64,000 bases of DNA, from contig NZ_OLMR01000002.1 of the NCBI RefSeq assembly GCF_900291955.1, positions 492,338 to 556,337 on the forward strand, read 5' to 3'. The position numbers and the translations under genes are program-made. Source of the DNA: Pseudoruminococcus massiliensis (lineage in GTDB: Bacteria; Bacillota; Clostridia; Oscillospirales; Acutalibacteraceae). Under the pieces are notes generated by a model that did not search any database, was not told the DNA's origin, and worked only from the letters and a program-made list of their open reading frames with translations. This document shows, in pieces, positions 14,245-22,810 of the stretch; the stretch's first letter is position 1, and the number at the start of each line of letters is the position of its first letter.

Positions 14245-15270
14245 ATGAGTGAAGAAGTTTTAAAACAAGAAAAAAAGCCTATAATATTCAGTGCAATACA
14301 GCCAAGCGGTACTATTACACTCGGTAACTACATCGGTGCATTGAAAAACTGGGTTACTCTTCAAGATGACTACGATTGTATTTTTGCAGTTGCTGACCTA
14401 CACGCAATTACTGTCAGACAAGAACCTGCTACATTCCGCAGACACATATTAGAGGCTTACGCTCTCTTACTTGCTTGCGGCATTGATACTGAGAAAAGCC
14501 CATTCTTTATTCAGAGTCATGTTCATACTCACGCCGAACTCGCTTGGGTTCTTAACTGCTATACACAGTTCGGCGAGCTTTCTCGTATGACACAATTTAA
14601 AGATAAATCTCAAAAACACGCTGATAATGTTAATGTTGGTCTTTTCGCATATCCAAGCCTTATGGCTGCTGATATTCTTCTCTATCAGGCTGACCTTGTT
14701 CCTGTTGGTGCTGACCAAAAGCAACACCTTGAGCTTGCAAGAAATGTTGCAGAACGCTTTAACGGTATCTACGGCAATACATTTAAGATTCCTGACGGAT
14801 ATATTCCTCCTGTCGGTGCAAGAATTATGTCACTTCAAGACCCAACAAAGAAGATGTCTAAGTCTGACGAAAATGTAAATGCTTGGGTTGCTGTTCTTGA
14901 TAAGCCTGAGGATATTATGAGAAAATTCAAGCGTGCTGTTACTGACTCCGAGGCTGTTGTAAAATATGGCGAAAATAAAGCTGGTGTGAACAACCTTATG
15001 GGCATTTATAGTGCTGTTACAGGCAAAACAAATGATGAAATAGAAAAGGAATTTGAGGGCAAGGGCTACGGTGACTTCAAAGCTACTGTTGCTGAAGCTG
15101 TTATCGAGGAACTTCGTCCTATTCGTGAACGCTATGAGAAATTCATAGCTGACAAGGCATATCTTGAGGAACAATATACTAAGGGTGCTGAATTTGCATT
15201 GAGAATGTCTTCTCGTACACTCGACAAAGCAATGAAGAAAGTTGGCTTTATCAAAAAGCCGAGATTCTGA
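14245..15270 (+). CDS. trpS: tryptophanyl-tRNA synthetase
   Basis: A class I aminoacyl-tRNA synthetase charging tRNA-Trp. ATG 14245 (MSEEVLKQ) is preceded by AAAGGA; an in-frame TTG at 14221 lacks support. It has 341 residues, about normal. The Rossmann entry is FSAIQPSGTITLGNYIGAL (HIGH-equivalent TLGNY). Asp-containing VPVGADQKQHLELARN and KKMSKS (ATP site) follow. The C-terminal helical anticodon domain is intact. The diacylglycerol-kinase-like gene starts 25 bp later, likely co-transcribed. Confidence 0.96.
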   Translation: MSEEVLKQEKKPIIFSAIQPSGTITLGNYIGALKNWVTLQDDYDCIFAVADLHAITVRQEPATFRRHILEAYALLLACGIDTEKSPFFIQSHVHTHAELAWVLNCYTQFGELSRMTQFKDKSQKHADNVNVGLFAYPSLMAADILLYQADLVPVGADQKQHLELARNVAERFNGIYGNTFKIPDGYIPPVGARIMSLQDPTKKMSKSDENVNAWVAVLDKPEDIMRKFKRAVTDSEAVVKYGENKAGVNNLMGIYSAVTGKTNDEIEKEFEGKGYGDFKATVAEAVIEELRPIRERYEKFIADKAYLEEQYTKGAEFALRMSSRTLDKAMKKVGFIKKPRF

Positions 15271-15295
15271 TTTTCGGAATTAGGAGGTTAGTCTT

Positions 15296-16207
15296 ATGAA
15301 AAAACACAAGGTCCATCCCAAAAAGCTTATGCTTATAGTAAACCCTATTGCAGGAAAATCTCGTGCAAAATATAATCTTGCAAGCCTTGCGTCAATTTTT
15401 TATAAGAATAACTATGAGCCTGCTATTTACTTCACTTCTCCAGACTGCGGGGCAGAGGAGCTTATAGAAAAACACGCAAAGGATTTTGATGTTGTAGCGT
15501 GTTGCGGTGGTGACGGCACTGTCAGTGAAGCTATTGAGGGTATAATGAAGCTTGAGAATTGTCCTCCGCTTGGATACATTCCTTGTGGAACGACAAATGA
15601 CCTTGCAAAAAGTCTTGATTTGCCTAAGAATATGAAAAGAGCCGCTAATACTATCGCTAATGAAGAGCCTCTTCCGCTTGATATAGGCAGTTTTGGCAAT
15701 GAATGTCACTTCGCTTATATTGCGTCATTTGGTGCATTTACTGAGGTTTCTTACGAAACTCCTCAAAAAGCAAAGAATATATTCGGTCATATGGCTTATA
15801 TTTTTTCGGCTTTTAAGTCTATGAACAAAATCAAGCCTTATCATATTAAAATCGAAAGCGAAGAAAAAAACTTTGAGGACGATGTTATTTTCTGTTCGGT
15901 TACGAACTCAACCTCCGTTGCGGGAATCTTTAAATTTGACAAAAATCTTGTCGATTTTAACGATGGTCTATATGAGGTACTTCTGATAAAACAGCCTAAG
16001 CGTTTAAGAACGGTTTTTGCGATATTTTTATCTATGTTTAATACAACCTATAAGCACGACCACATAACGCTTTTTCAGACCTCAAAGTTAAAGCTTACCG
16101 CAGATAAAAACATAGATTGGGCGATTGACGGCGAACACCGTTCAAGCAGTAACACGATAGAGATAACAAACAATCACAATGCTATTTCACTTATTCGCAA
16201 GCATTAA
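15296..16207 (+). CDS. diacylglycerol/lipid kinase family protein (YegS/BmrU-like)
   Basis: A 303-residue member of the DAGK_cat family that phosphorylates lipids such as diacylglycerol using ATP, at the inner membrane face. The N-terminal domain has IVNPIAGKSRA and the nucleotide motif CCGGDGTVSEA (GGDGT). GYIPCGTTNDLAKSLDLP matches the family's GTxND motif. The C-terminal beta-sandwich ends with WAIDGEH, close to the usual DGE. An AGGAGG Shine-Dalgarno is 8 bases upstream. It probably recycles diacylglycerol from lipoteichoic acid synthesis or acts on polyisoprenols. It is followed immediately by a repeat block. Confidence 0.9.
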   Translation: MKKHKVHPKKLMLIVNPIAGKSRAKYNLASLASIFYKNNYEPAIYFTSPDCGAEELIEKHAKDFDVVACCGGDGTVSEAIEGIMKLENCPPLGYIPCGTTNDLAKSLDLPKNMKRAANTIANEEPLPLDIGSFGNECHFAYIASFGAFTEVSYETPQKAKNIFGHMAYIFSAFKSMNKIKPYHIKIESEEKNFEDDVIFCSVTNSTSVAGIFKFDKNLVDFNDGLYEVLLIKQPKRLRTVFAIFLSMFNTTYKHDHITLFQTSKLKLTADKNIDWAIDGEHRSSSNTIEITNNHNAISLIRKH

Positions 16208-16337
16208 GCGGCGAGCCGCCGCTCCCAAGTCGCGGAATCGTGCGGCGAGCCGCCACCCCCAAGACGCGGAATCGCTCGACAAGTCTCGCTCGTGGTAAGT
16301 AAGGTAAGTTAGTTGACGCGGTTGAAGAAACTACCGC
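16208..16337. repeat. R2 repeat block with two hairpin slots
   Basis: Starts at the lipid-kinase stop. Two successive GCGGCGAGCCGCC hairpins, each followed by CGCGGAATCG. The second unit continues CTCGACAAGTCTCGCTCG, TAAGTAAGGTAAGTTAG, TTGACGCGG and AACTACCG. Confidence 0.85.
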
Positions 16338-16689
16338 TTAGCTAACCAACTTCTCTTAGACACTTAAAAGTTTTGCTCAAGCTTTTTCAAAAGCTTGCAG
16401 GGTCGAGGGACGGAGTCCCTCGTGGGTTTTAAGGGCGAAGCCCTTAACTCTTCTTGCCATTTAGAGGCGAACAAAGTTCGCCTCTAAAATTTTTTGGAAG
16501 CAAAATTAGTCAATATGTGCGAACTTTATTCTCCTATCCGGAAGTTTATTGCTAACAAAAGAAAAAAGGGGTGGACAAAGTCCACCCCTTAGTCAGAGAA
16601 ATAGATGTTAAGGGCGTTGCCCTTAAAACCCACCAAAGGCTCTGCCTTTGGAAACCGCAAGCTTTTGAAAAAGCTTGAGCAAAACTTTT
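16338..16689. repeat. long R1 hairpin-array element
   Basis: Begins TTAGCTAACCAACTT, joined to the preceding R2 block. It holds hairpins GAGGGACGGAGTCCCTC, AAGGGCGAAGCCCTT, GAGGCGAACAAAGTTCGCCTC, GGGGTGGACAAAGTCCACCCC, AAGGGCGTTGCCCTT, CCAAAGGCTCTGCCTTTGG and AAGCTTTTGAAAAAGCTT. The two long stems differ in sequence from those of other copies but stay fully paired. Confidence 0.87.
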
Positions 16690-16825
16690 CGGCGAGCCGC
16701 CGCCCCCAAGTCGCGGAATCGTGCGGCGAGCCGCCGCTCCCAAGTCGCGGAATCGCTCGACAAGTCTCGCTCGTGGTGAATTAGGTAAGTTTGTTGACGC
16801 GGTTGAAGTAGCTACCGATTAGCCA
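16690..16825. repeat. R2 repeat block, second copy in this gap
   Basis: Joined directly to the R1 element after AAAACTTTT. It has GGCGAGCCGCC and GCGGCGAGCCGCCGC hairpins, CGCGGAATCGCTCGACAAG, GAATTAGGTAAGTTTG, TTGACGCGGTTGAAG and AGCTACCGATTAGCC. Confidence 0.85.
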
Positions 16826-16856
16826 ATAAAATTTTAATTTTCTTAAATAAAAAAAA

Positions 16857-16891
16857 CACCACCGACTATGAGTTATCCATAATCGGTGGTG
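16857..16891 (-). terminator. intrinsic terminator of the PEP carboxykinase gene
   Basis: CACCACCGA and TCGGTGGTG pair, with TTTTTTTATTT following on the minus strand. It lies about 20 bp beyond the pckG stop. Confidence 0.85.
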
Positions 16892-16911
16892 TCTTTATAT
16901 ATTAAGCTTTA

Positions 16912-18678
16912 TTATTTAGCAAGTCTTTCCTTAAGACCCTCGAGCTCAGCTCTGAGTTCAGCAGGAAGCTTATCGCCAAATATCTTGTAGTACTCTTCGA
17001 TTTCCTTTGTTTCAGCTGTCCACTTCTCGTTATCAACTGTAAGAATCTTCTTGAGTGTTTCCATATCCATATCAAGACCCTCAAGGTTGATGTCTTCTGG
17101 TCTTGGAAGATAACCGATAGGTGTTTCAACAGCGTCAGCCTTGCCTTCGCAACGCTTGATAATCCACTCGAGAACACGGAAGTTGTCACCGAAACCAGGC
17201 CACATAAACTTGCCGTCTTCATCTAATCTGAACCAGTTGACATTGAATATCTTTGGAGCCTTGTCGCCAAGAATCTTACCCATTTCAATCCAGTGGCCGA
17301 AGTAGTCACCCATATGATAACCGCAGAATGGCTTCATAGCCATTGGGTCATGACGGAGAACACCGACAGCACCTGTTGCAGCTGCTGTTGTTTCAGAAGC
17401 CATAATAGAACCTACGAATACACCGTTGTTCCAATCTCTTGACTGGTAAACAAGTGGAGTTGTAGTTGCACGACGGCCGCCGAAGATGATAGCAGAAACA
17501 GGAACACCTGATGTTGAGTTAAACTCTGAGCTGATGCATGGGCAGTTCTTTGCAGGAGCTGTGAAACGGCTGTTTGGATGAGCACCCTTTTCTGTGCTTT
17601 CCTTACCATTCCAAGGATTGCCCTTCCAGTCGATAGCGTGCTCTGGTGGATTTTTGTCGAGACCTTCCCACCAAACTGTGTTGTCATCGAGGTTGAGAGC
17701 AACATTTGTGAAGATTGTACCCTTCTTTGTAGAAGCGAGAGCATTAGGGTTAGACTTCTCGTTTGTGCCAGGAGCAACGCCGAAGAAGCCGTTCTCTGGG
17801 TTGATAGCCCAAAGTCTGCCGTCAGGACCCTTACGCATCCAAGCGATGTCATCACCTACACACCATACCTTGTAGCCCTTATTTCTATAACTCTCTGGAG
17901 GAATAAGCATAGCCAAGTTTGTCTTACCGCAAGCTGATGGGAATGCAGCTGTTACATACTTGATTTCGCCCTGTGGATTCTCGATACCGAGGATAAGCAT
18001 ATGCTCAGCCATCCAATCCTCGCACTTACCGAGGTAGGAAGCAATTCTAAGAGCAAAGCACTTCTTGCCAAGAAGAACATTTCCGCCGTAAGCAGAGTTT
18101 ACGGAGATGATGTAGTTATCTTCTGGGAAGTGGCAGATATATCTCTTCTCAGGGTCAACATCGCACATTGCATGAAGTCCCTTAATCCAGTCTTCACTAT
18201 CGCCAAGAACTTCTTCTACTGCTGTGCCCACACGAGTCATAATACTCATATTAAGAACAACATAGATAGAGTCTGTTACCTCATAGCCAATCTTTGCGAG
18301 AGGTGAGCCAACAGGACCCATTGAATAAGGGATAACATACATTGTACGACCCTTATATGAACCACGAGCAATATCAAAGAGCATTTGATATGCTTCTTGT
18401 GGGTTTTTCCAGTTATTTGTAGGACCTGCATCTTTTTCATCTCTGCAGCAAATAAATGTACGGTCTTCAACACGAGCAACATCGTTTTCTCTTGTTCTGT
18501 GGAGATAACAGCCTGGAAGCTTTTCCTCGTTAAGCTTAATCATCTCGCCTGTTTCACAAGCTTCCTTGCGGAGAGCCTCGAGCTGTTCCTCTGAACCATC
18601 AATCCAAACGACCTTATCAGGATTGAGAAGATTTTTCATTTCTTCAATCCATGCCAATACTGACTTATTTGTTGTCAT
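16912..18678 (-). CDS. pckG: phosphoenolpyruvate carboxykinase (GTP)
   Basis: A 588-residue enzyme interconverting oxaloacetate + GTP and PEP + CO2 + GDP. ATG 18678 (MTTNKSVLAW) is chosen for the AAAGGGG Shine-Dalgarno; the frame continues upstream without one. Family marks of the GTP type are FPSACGKTNLAML (kinase P-loop with the reactive Cys), NAEIFGGRRATTTPLV-like IIFGGRRATTTPLVYQS, and NWFRLDEDGKFMWPGFGDN near the C-terminus. Length is close to the usual 590-620. In anaerobes that make succinate or propionate it often runs in the carboxylating direction. The gene is monocistronic with its own terminator. Many Firmicutes use the unrelated ATP-type enzyme. Confidence 0.96.
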   Translation of the reverse strand: MTTNKSVLAWIEEMKNLLNPDKVVWIDGSEEQLEALRKEACETGEMIKLNEEKLPGCYLHRTRENDVARVEDRTFICCRDEKDAGPTNNWKNPQEAYQMLFDIARGSYKGRTMYVIPYSMGPVGSPLAKIGYEVTDSIYVVLNMSIMTRVGTAVEEVLGDSEDWIKGLHAMCDVDPEKRYICHFPEDNYIISVNSAYGGNVLLGKKCFALRIASYLGKCEDWMAEHMLILGIENPQGEIKYVTAAFPSACGKTNLAMLIPPESYRNKGYKVWCVGDDIAWMRKGPDGRLWAINPENGFFGVAPGTNEKSNPNALASTKKGTIFTNVALNLDDNTVWWEGLDKNPPEHAIDWKGNPWNGKESTEKGAHPNSRFTAPAKNCPCISSEFNSTSGVPVSAIIFGGRRATTTPLVYQSRDWNNGVFVGSIMASETTAAATGAVGVLRHDPMAMKPFCGYHMGDYFGHWIEMGKILGDKAPKIFNVNWFRLDEDGKFMWPGFGDNFRVLEWIIKRCEGKADAVETPIGYLPRPEDINLEGLDMDMETLKKILTVDNEKWTAETKEIEEYYKIFGDKLPAELRAELEGLKERLAK

Positions 18679-18887
18679 TTTATTATTCCCCTTTCTGCCT
18701 AAAGGCATTTACAGATTTATTATAATGCAATTTGCAAGAAATATCAATAAATAATTCATAAATTTTTGAAGTATTTTTCAAATGCTATATATTTGTATAG
18801 GAATCTCAAGAATTTGTTAATAAACTATGAACTAATAAAAGTTTAAAAATTCATATTTATATGTAACAAGCGAGTAAATATGATTTT

Positions 18888-20669
18888 TTATTCTGCGTCT
18901 GATACACTTATGCCGAGTTCCTCAAGCTGTGAATCGTCTACCGGACTTGGAGCATTACTCATAAGCTCACTTGCATTTTGAATCTTAGGGAATGCGACTA
19001 CATCTCTAAGTGTAGGTGCATTAATCATCTGCATAACAAGTCTATCAAGTCCTATACCCATACCACCATGTGGTGGAGCACCATACTTGAAAGCTCCTGT
19101 CAAGAAGCCAAACTTCTTTTGTGCCTCTTCATCGGAAAGTCCGAGCATCTCAAACATTCTCTTTTGAAGCTCTGGATTTGTTATACGGATAGAACCTGAT
19201 GAAAGCTCTATACCATTAAGAACCATATCATAAGCCTTTGCGTAGACATTGCCCTTATCGCCCTCAAGCTTGTCTAAGCACTCATCTGTTGGAGATGTGA
19301 ATGGGTGGTGCATTGCTACCCATTCGCCGTTATCTTTATCAAACTCAAAGAATGGAAATTCTACTACCCAAAGGAAGTTATAGCCGTCTTTGATTATATC
19401 AAGACGCTTTGCGACTTCTACTCTCAATGCTCCGAGTGTAGGGAGTACGACGCTATCATCTGTATCGCCAACAATAAGAACTACATCGCCCTTTTCAGCA
19501 CCAGCCTTTTCGAGAATAGCCGTCATTTCAGCCTCGGTCATAAACTTTGCAAAGCTTGATGCTATGCCGTCATCAGTCATTCTTATCCACGCAAGTCCCT
19601 TTGCACCAATACCCTTTACATACTCTGTGAGCTTGTCTATCTCCTTACGGCTATATGTTTTTACGGCATTTTTCGCTGTAATTCCACGAACAGAACCGCC
19701 ACCTGCGATTGCATTCTTGAATACGCCAAATTCGCTATCCTTAACTGTTTCTGTAAGGTCGAAAATCTCCATACCAAAACGAGTATCTGGCTTATCTGAA
19801 CCGAATCTTGCCATAACCTCGTTATATTTATATCTTGGGAATGGGGTAGGAATATCTATATCAAGAACAGTCTTGAAAAGATACTTGATATAATTTTCGC
19901 CGAGCTTGAGAACATCTTCCATATCTACAAAAGACATTTCAAGGTCTATCTGAGTAAATTCAGGCTGTCTGTCGGCTCTCAAGTCCTCATCTCTGAAGCA
20001 TCTTGCAATCTGCATATACTTATCAAAGCCAGCAACCATACAAAGCTGTTTATAGATTTGTGGGGACTGAGGAAGTGCATAAAATTCGCCCTTATGGATT
20101 CTTGATGGTACAAGGAAATCTCTTGCACCCTCTGGGGTAGATTTTATAAGCATAGGAGTTTCTATCTCAATAAAGCCCTCATTATCGAAGAAATCACGAG
20201 TAGCTTTGGCAATCTTATGACGAAGAATGATATTATTTTGAAGTGTAGGACGGCGGAGGTCGAGATAACGATATTTAAGGCGAGTTGTTTCGCCTGCTGT
20301 ACAGTTATCTGTAATTTCAAAAGGAGGTGTTTCTGATTCGGAGAGAATACGAAGCTCTTTAACCTCAATTTCAATATCACCTGTTGGAATTTCTGCGTTT
20401 TTAGCACTTCTTTCACGAACAGTTCCTACAACTGCGAGAACATATTCTGAACGAACGGAAGCGGCTTTCTTAAAGATTTCTCTATCTGTATCATCATCGA
20501 GAGTGATTTGAACGATACCTGTTCTATCACGAAGGTCTATGAATATGAGGTGACCTTTATCACGCTGTCTCTGAACCCAGCCAAAGACAGTAACATTTTT
20601 GCCAATATCATCAGCACGAAGCTTTCCGCAATAGTCTGTACGCTTCAGTCCTGTCATAAATTCTGCCAT
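18888..20669 (-). CDS. aspS: aspartyl-tRNA synthetase
   Basis: A 593-residue class IIb synthetase. An N-terminal OB-fold anticodon domain (VFGWVQRQRDKGHLIFIDLRD) is followed by class II motif 2 (ARCFRDEDLRADRQPEFTQID), the bacterial GAD insertion domain (about 285-415) and motif 3 (GIGLDRLVM). The length is that of bacterial AspRS. The Shine-Dalgarno is AAAGGAAG. No adjacent hisS is seen, although the two are often linked. Whether the enzyme is discriminating or also charges tRNA-Asn cannot be decided here. Confidence 0.96.
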   Translation of the reverse strand: MAEFMTGLKRTDYCGKLRADDIGKNVTVFGWVQRQRDKGHLIFIDLRDRTGIVQITLDDDTDREIFKKAASVRSEYVLAVVGTVRERSAKNAEIPTGDIEIEVKELRILSESETPPFEITDNCTAGETTRLKYRYLDLRRPTLQNNIILRHKIAKATRDFFDNEGFIEIETPMLIKSTPEGARDFLVPSRIHKGEFYALPQSPQIYKQLCMVAGFDKYMQIARCFRDEDLRADRQPEFTQIDLEMSFVDMEDVLKLGENYIKYLFKTVLDIDIPTPFPRYKYNEVMARFGSDKPDTRFGMEIFDLTETVKDSEFGVFKNAIAGGGSVRGITAKNAVKTYSRKEIDKLTEYVKGIGAKGLAWIRMTDDGIASSFAKFMTEAEMTAILEKAGAEKGDVVLIVGDTDDSVVLPTLGALRVEVAKRLDIIKDGYNFLWVVEFPFFEFDKDNGEWVAMHHPFTSPTDECLDKLEGDKGNVYAKAYDMVLNGIELSSGSIRITNPELQKRMFEMLGLSDEEAQKKFGFLTGAFKYGAPPHGGMGIGLDRLVMQMINAPTLRDVVAFPKIQNASELMSNAPSPVDDSQLEELGISVSDAE

Positions 20670-20743
20670 TTTAAATCTTCCTTTACAAATAGATTGTGTA
20701 CTCGTTCTTAATTATATCATTCCCAAAATATAAAATCAAGTAT

Positions 20744-21480
20744 GGGCGGCGAGTCGCCGCCCCCAAGACGCGGAATCGCTCGACAAGTTTCGCTCGTAGT
20801 AAGTAAGGTAAGTTAGTTGACGCGGTCGAAGAAACTACCGCTTAGCTAACCGACTTATCTTAGACACTCAGAAGTTTTACTCAAGCTTTTTGCGGCGAGC
20901 CGCCGCCGCCAAGACGCGGAATCGCTCGACAAGTCTCGCTCGTAGTAAGTAAGGTGAGTTAGTTGACGCGGTCGAAGAAATTAGCAATGGTCTACCGATT
21001 AGTTAATAAAACTTTCCTAAGACAAATAAAAGTTTTGCTCAAGCTTTTTCAAAAGCTTGCAGGGTCGAGGGACGGAGTCCCTCGTGGGTTTTAAGGGCAA
21101 CGCCCTTAACTTTTCTTGCCCCCTTAGGGGCGAACTTCGTTCGCCCCTAAATATCTTTTGGTAGCAACATTAGTTAATAAAAAGGCGGACAAAGTCCGCC
21201 TTTAGAGAGAAAGAGATGTTAAGGGCTTCGCCCTTAAAACCCACCAAAGGCTCTGCCTTTGGAAACCGCAAGCCTTTAAAAAGGCTTGACCTAAACTTTT
21301 AACTGTCTTAGATGAGCTTGTTAGCTAATCTTATCGGTAGTTCATTGCTAATCTCTTCGACTGCGTTAATAATATTCGTTTATCAATGTCGAGCGAGACT
21401 TGTCGAGCGATTACGCGTCTTGACGGCGGAGGCACTCCGCCTTGAGCAAAACTTTTATCTGTCTTTGGGAAAGTTTGTCA
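20744..21480. repeat. mosaic block of nested R1 and R2 repeats
   Basis: R2 unit (20745-20842), then an R1 left end TTAGCTAACCGACTT...CTCAAGCTTTTT, broken off at about 20891 by a second R2 unit (GCGGCGAGCCGCCGCC...TTGACGCGGTCG). A complete long R1 element follows (about 20997-21330) with stems AGGGGCGAACTTCGTTCGCCCCT and AGGCGGACAAAGTCCGCCT. An inverted R2 unit (about 21337-21450) comes last, with the slot hairpin GGCGGAGGCACTCCGCC. About 740 bp without a gene, all of it repeats. Confidence 0.87.
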
Positions 21481-21503
21481 GTTAGTGTTTTTAAGATAAA
21501 GCA

Positions 21504-21532
21504 TTGTAAATTTTGAAATAATATGATATAAT
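21504..21532 (+). promoter_or_regulatory. promoter of the DegV-family gene
   Basis: TTGTAA (21504-21509), 17-bp spacer, TATAAT (21527-21532) preceded by TGA (extended -10), 34 bp upstream of the start codon. Confidence 0.65.
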
Positions 21533-21565
21533 ATACAAAATATTTATAAAAAAGGTGGGGTTATT

Positions 21566-22417
21566 ATGGAAAATAAGGTCATTATCGCCGCAGACAGTAC
21601 TTGTGACCTTTCTCCTGAACTTATCGAAAAATATAATATAGAGATTATTCCGCTCCCTGTAAATCTCGGTGACAAACCTTGCCTTGATGGCGTTGATGTT
21701 ACTGTTGATGATGTTTTCAATTACTTTGATACAACAGGCGAACTCGCTACTACATCAGCTCCTACCGTAGGATATTACGAGGATTTCTACAAAAAGTGGA
21801 CTGATGAAGGATATACCGTAGTTCACACCAGCATTAGCCTTAAATTTACTGTAACTCATAATATCGCACAACAGGCTGCTGCGAAATTCCCTGGGGTTTA
21901 TCCGATTGATTCTCACAGCATTTCAAGCGGAATGGGACTTCTTGCTATTCACGGTGCTATGCTTCGTGACCAAGGCTTAGAGGGTTGGCAAATCGCTGAA
22001 AAGCTCCGTGATGAGGCTGATAATATTCGTGTAAGCTTCGTTCTTGATACTCTCAAATATATGAGAAAAGGCGGAAGATGCAGTGGTATTGCCGCTTTTG
22101 GTGCTAATATGCTCAATCTTAAGCCTTGTCTTGAAACAAAAGATGCTGCTCTTGTAGTTAAGAAAAAATATAGAGGAAAGATTGAAAATGTCTTTATGCA
22201 ATATGCTGAGGAAATGCTTACCTCTGGTGAGAATATAGACAAATCTATTTTGTTACTTACACATTCAGGCATTGACAAAAAGACTTTGAAAGCTGTTAGA
22301 AAACGTTGTGCTGAACTTGTAGCTTTTGATGAAATATATGAATGTAACACAGGCTGTTCTGTTTCTGTGCATTGTGGACCTAACACCCTTGGACTAATCT
22401 ACGCTATAAAAGACTGA
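21566..22417 (+). CDS. DegV family fatty-acid-binding protein
   Basis: A 283-residue two-domain DegV protein. The N-terminus IIAADSTCDLSPELIEKYNIE matches the family. Fatty-acid carboxylate-binding residues are expected around TTSAPTVGYYEDF and IDSHSISSGMGLLA. RVSFVLDTLKYMRKGGRCSG is the family's KGGR motif. DegV/FakB proteins present fatty acids to the FakA kinase for phospholipid synthesis, but no FakA gene is nearby. The Shine-Dalgarno AAGGTGGGG is strong. Confidence 0.9.
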   Translation: MENKVIIAADSTCDLSPELIEKYNIEIIPLPVNLGDKPCLDGVDVTVDDVFNYFDTTGELATTSAPTVGYYEDFYKKWTDEGYTVVHTSISLKFTVTHNIAQQAAAKFPGVYPIDSHSISSGMGLLAIHGAMLRDQGLEGWQIAEKLRDEADNIRVSFVLDTLKYMRKGGRCSGIAAFGANMLNLKPCLETKDAALVVKKKYRGKIENVFMQYAEEMLTSGENIDKSILLLTHSGIDKKTLKAVRKRCAELVAFDEIYECNTGCSVSVHCGPNTLGLIYAIKD

Positions 22418-22423
22418 TTTTCT

Positions 22424-22513
22424 TTATAAGGTCTGTGCAAGAGCTATCATTGCAAAATTTGCTAAGATTACACCTGCTATTTCGATTGCCTTTATTATAA
22501 TTCTATTTTTCAT
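22424..22513 (-). CDS. small hydrophobic peptide, 29 residues
   Basis: A short frame convergent with degV. It has ATG 22513, an AAGGAAGG Shine-Dalgarno 8 bases upstream, and a stop 7 bp from the degV stop. The peptide starts MKNRIIIKAIEIAGVILA and is a single membrane-spanning helix with a basic N-terminus. It matches no family I can name. Size and helix recall type I toxins or small membrane regulators. No clear promoter or antisense RNA is visible, so it may be a chance frame with a good ribosome site. Confidence 0.42.
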   Translation of the reverse strand: MKNRIIIKAIEIAGVILANFAMIALAQTL

Positions 22514-22600
22514 ACTTCTACCTTCCTTATCTACGATTTCTTTAGGTTCTTTACTTATATTTATGATATATGAAAAGAAATATTACTGATATTTTTTAGC

Positions 22601-22646
22601 GGATAAATTTTCAACATTTTTCTATTAAATAGTTGAAAACTTATCC
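22601..22646. other. 15-bp inverted repeat with TTTTCAAC/GTTGAAAA arms
   Basis: GGATAAATTTTCAAC and GTTGAAAACTTATCC (14 of 15 complementary) around a 16-bp loop. The inner TTTTCAAC-N16-GTTGAAAA arrangement recurs at 29904-29935. It may be a regulator site or a weak terminator in the 297-bp gap before the membrane protein gene. Confidence 0.5.
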
Positions 22647-22754
22647 GTATTTTCTTAATTTGCACTAAATTCATATTTATTTTGAAAAATATTTGATTTT
22701 TTTCAATTTGTTATTGATTTTTACATCTGTTTAGTGTAGAATAGTGTAAATCGT

Positions 22755-22779
22755 TAGGGTTATCATCGCATTAACCCTA
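22755..22779 (+). promoter_or_regulatory. inverted repeat in the leader of the 386-aa membrane protein
   Basis: TAGGGTTA and TAACCCTA separated by 9 bases, about 30 bp before the start codon. It could be an operator or a leader hairpin. Confidence 0.4.
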
Positions 22780-22810
22780 TGAAAATCTATATTTAAAAGG
22801 AGCTGTTTTT

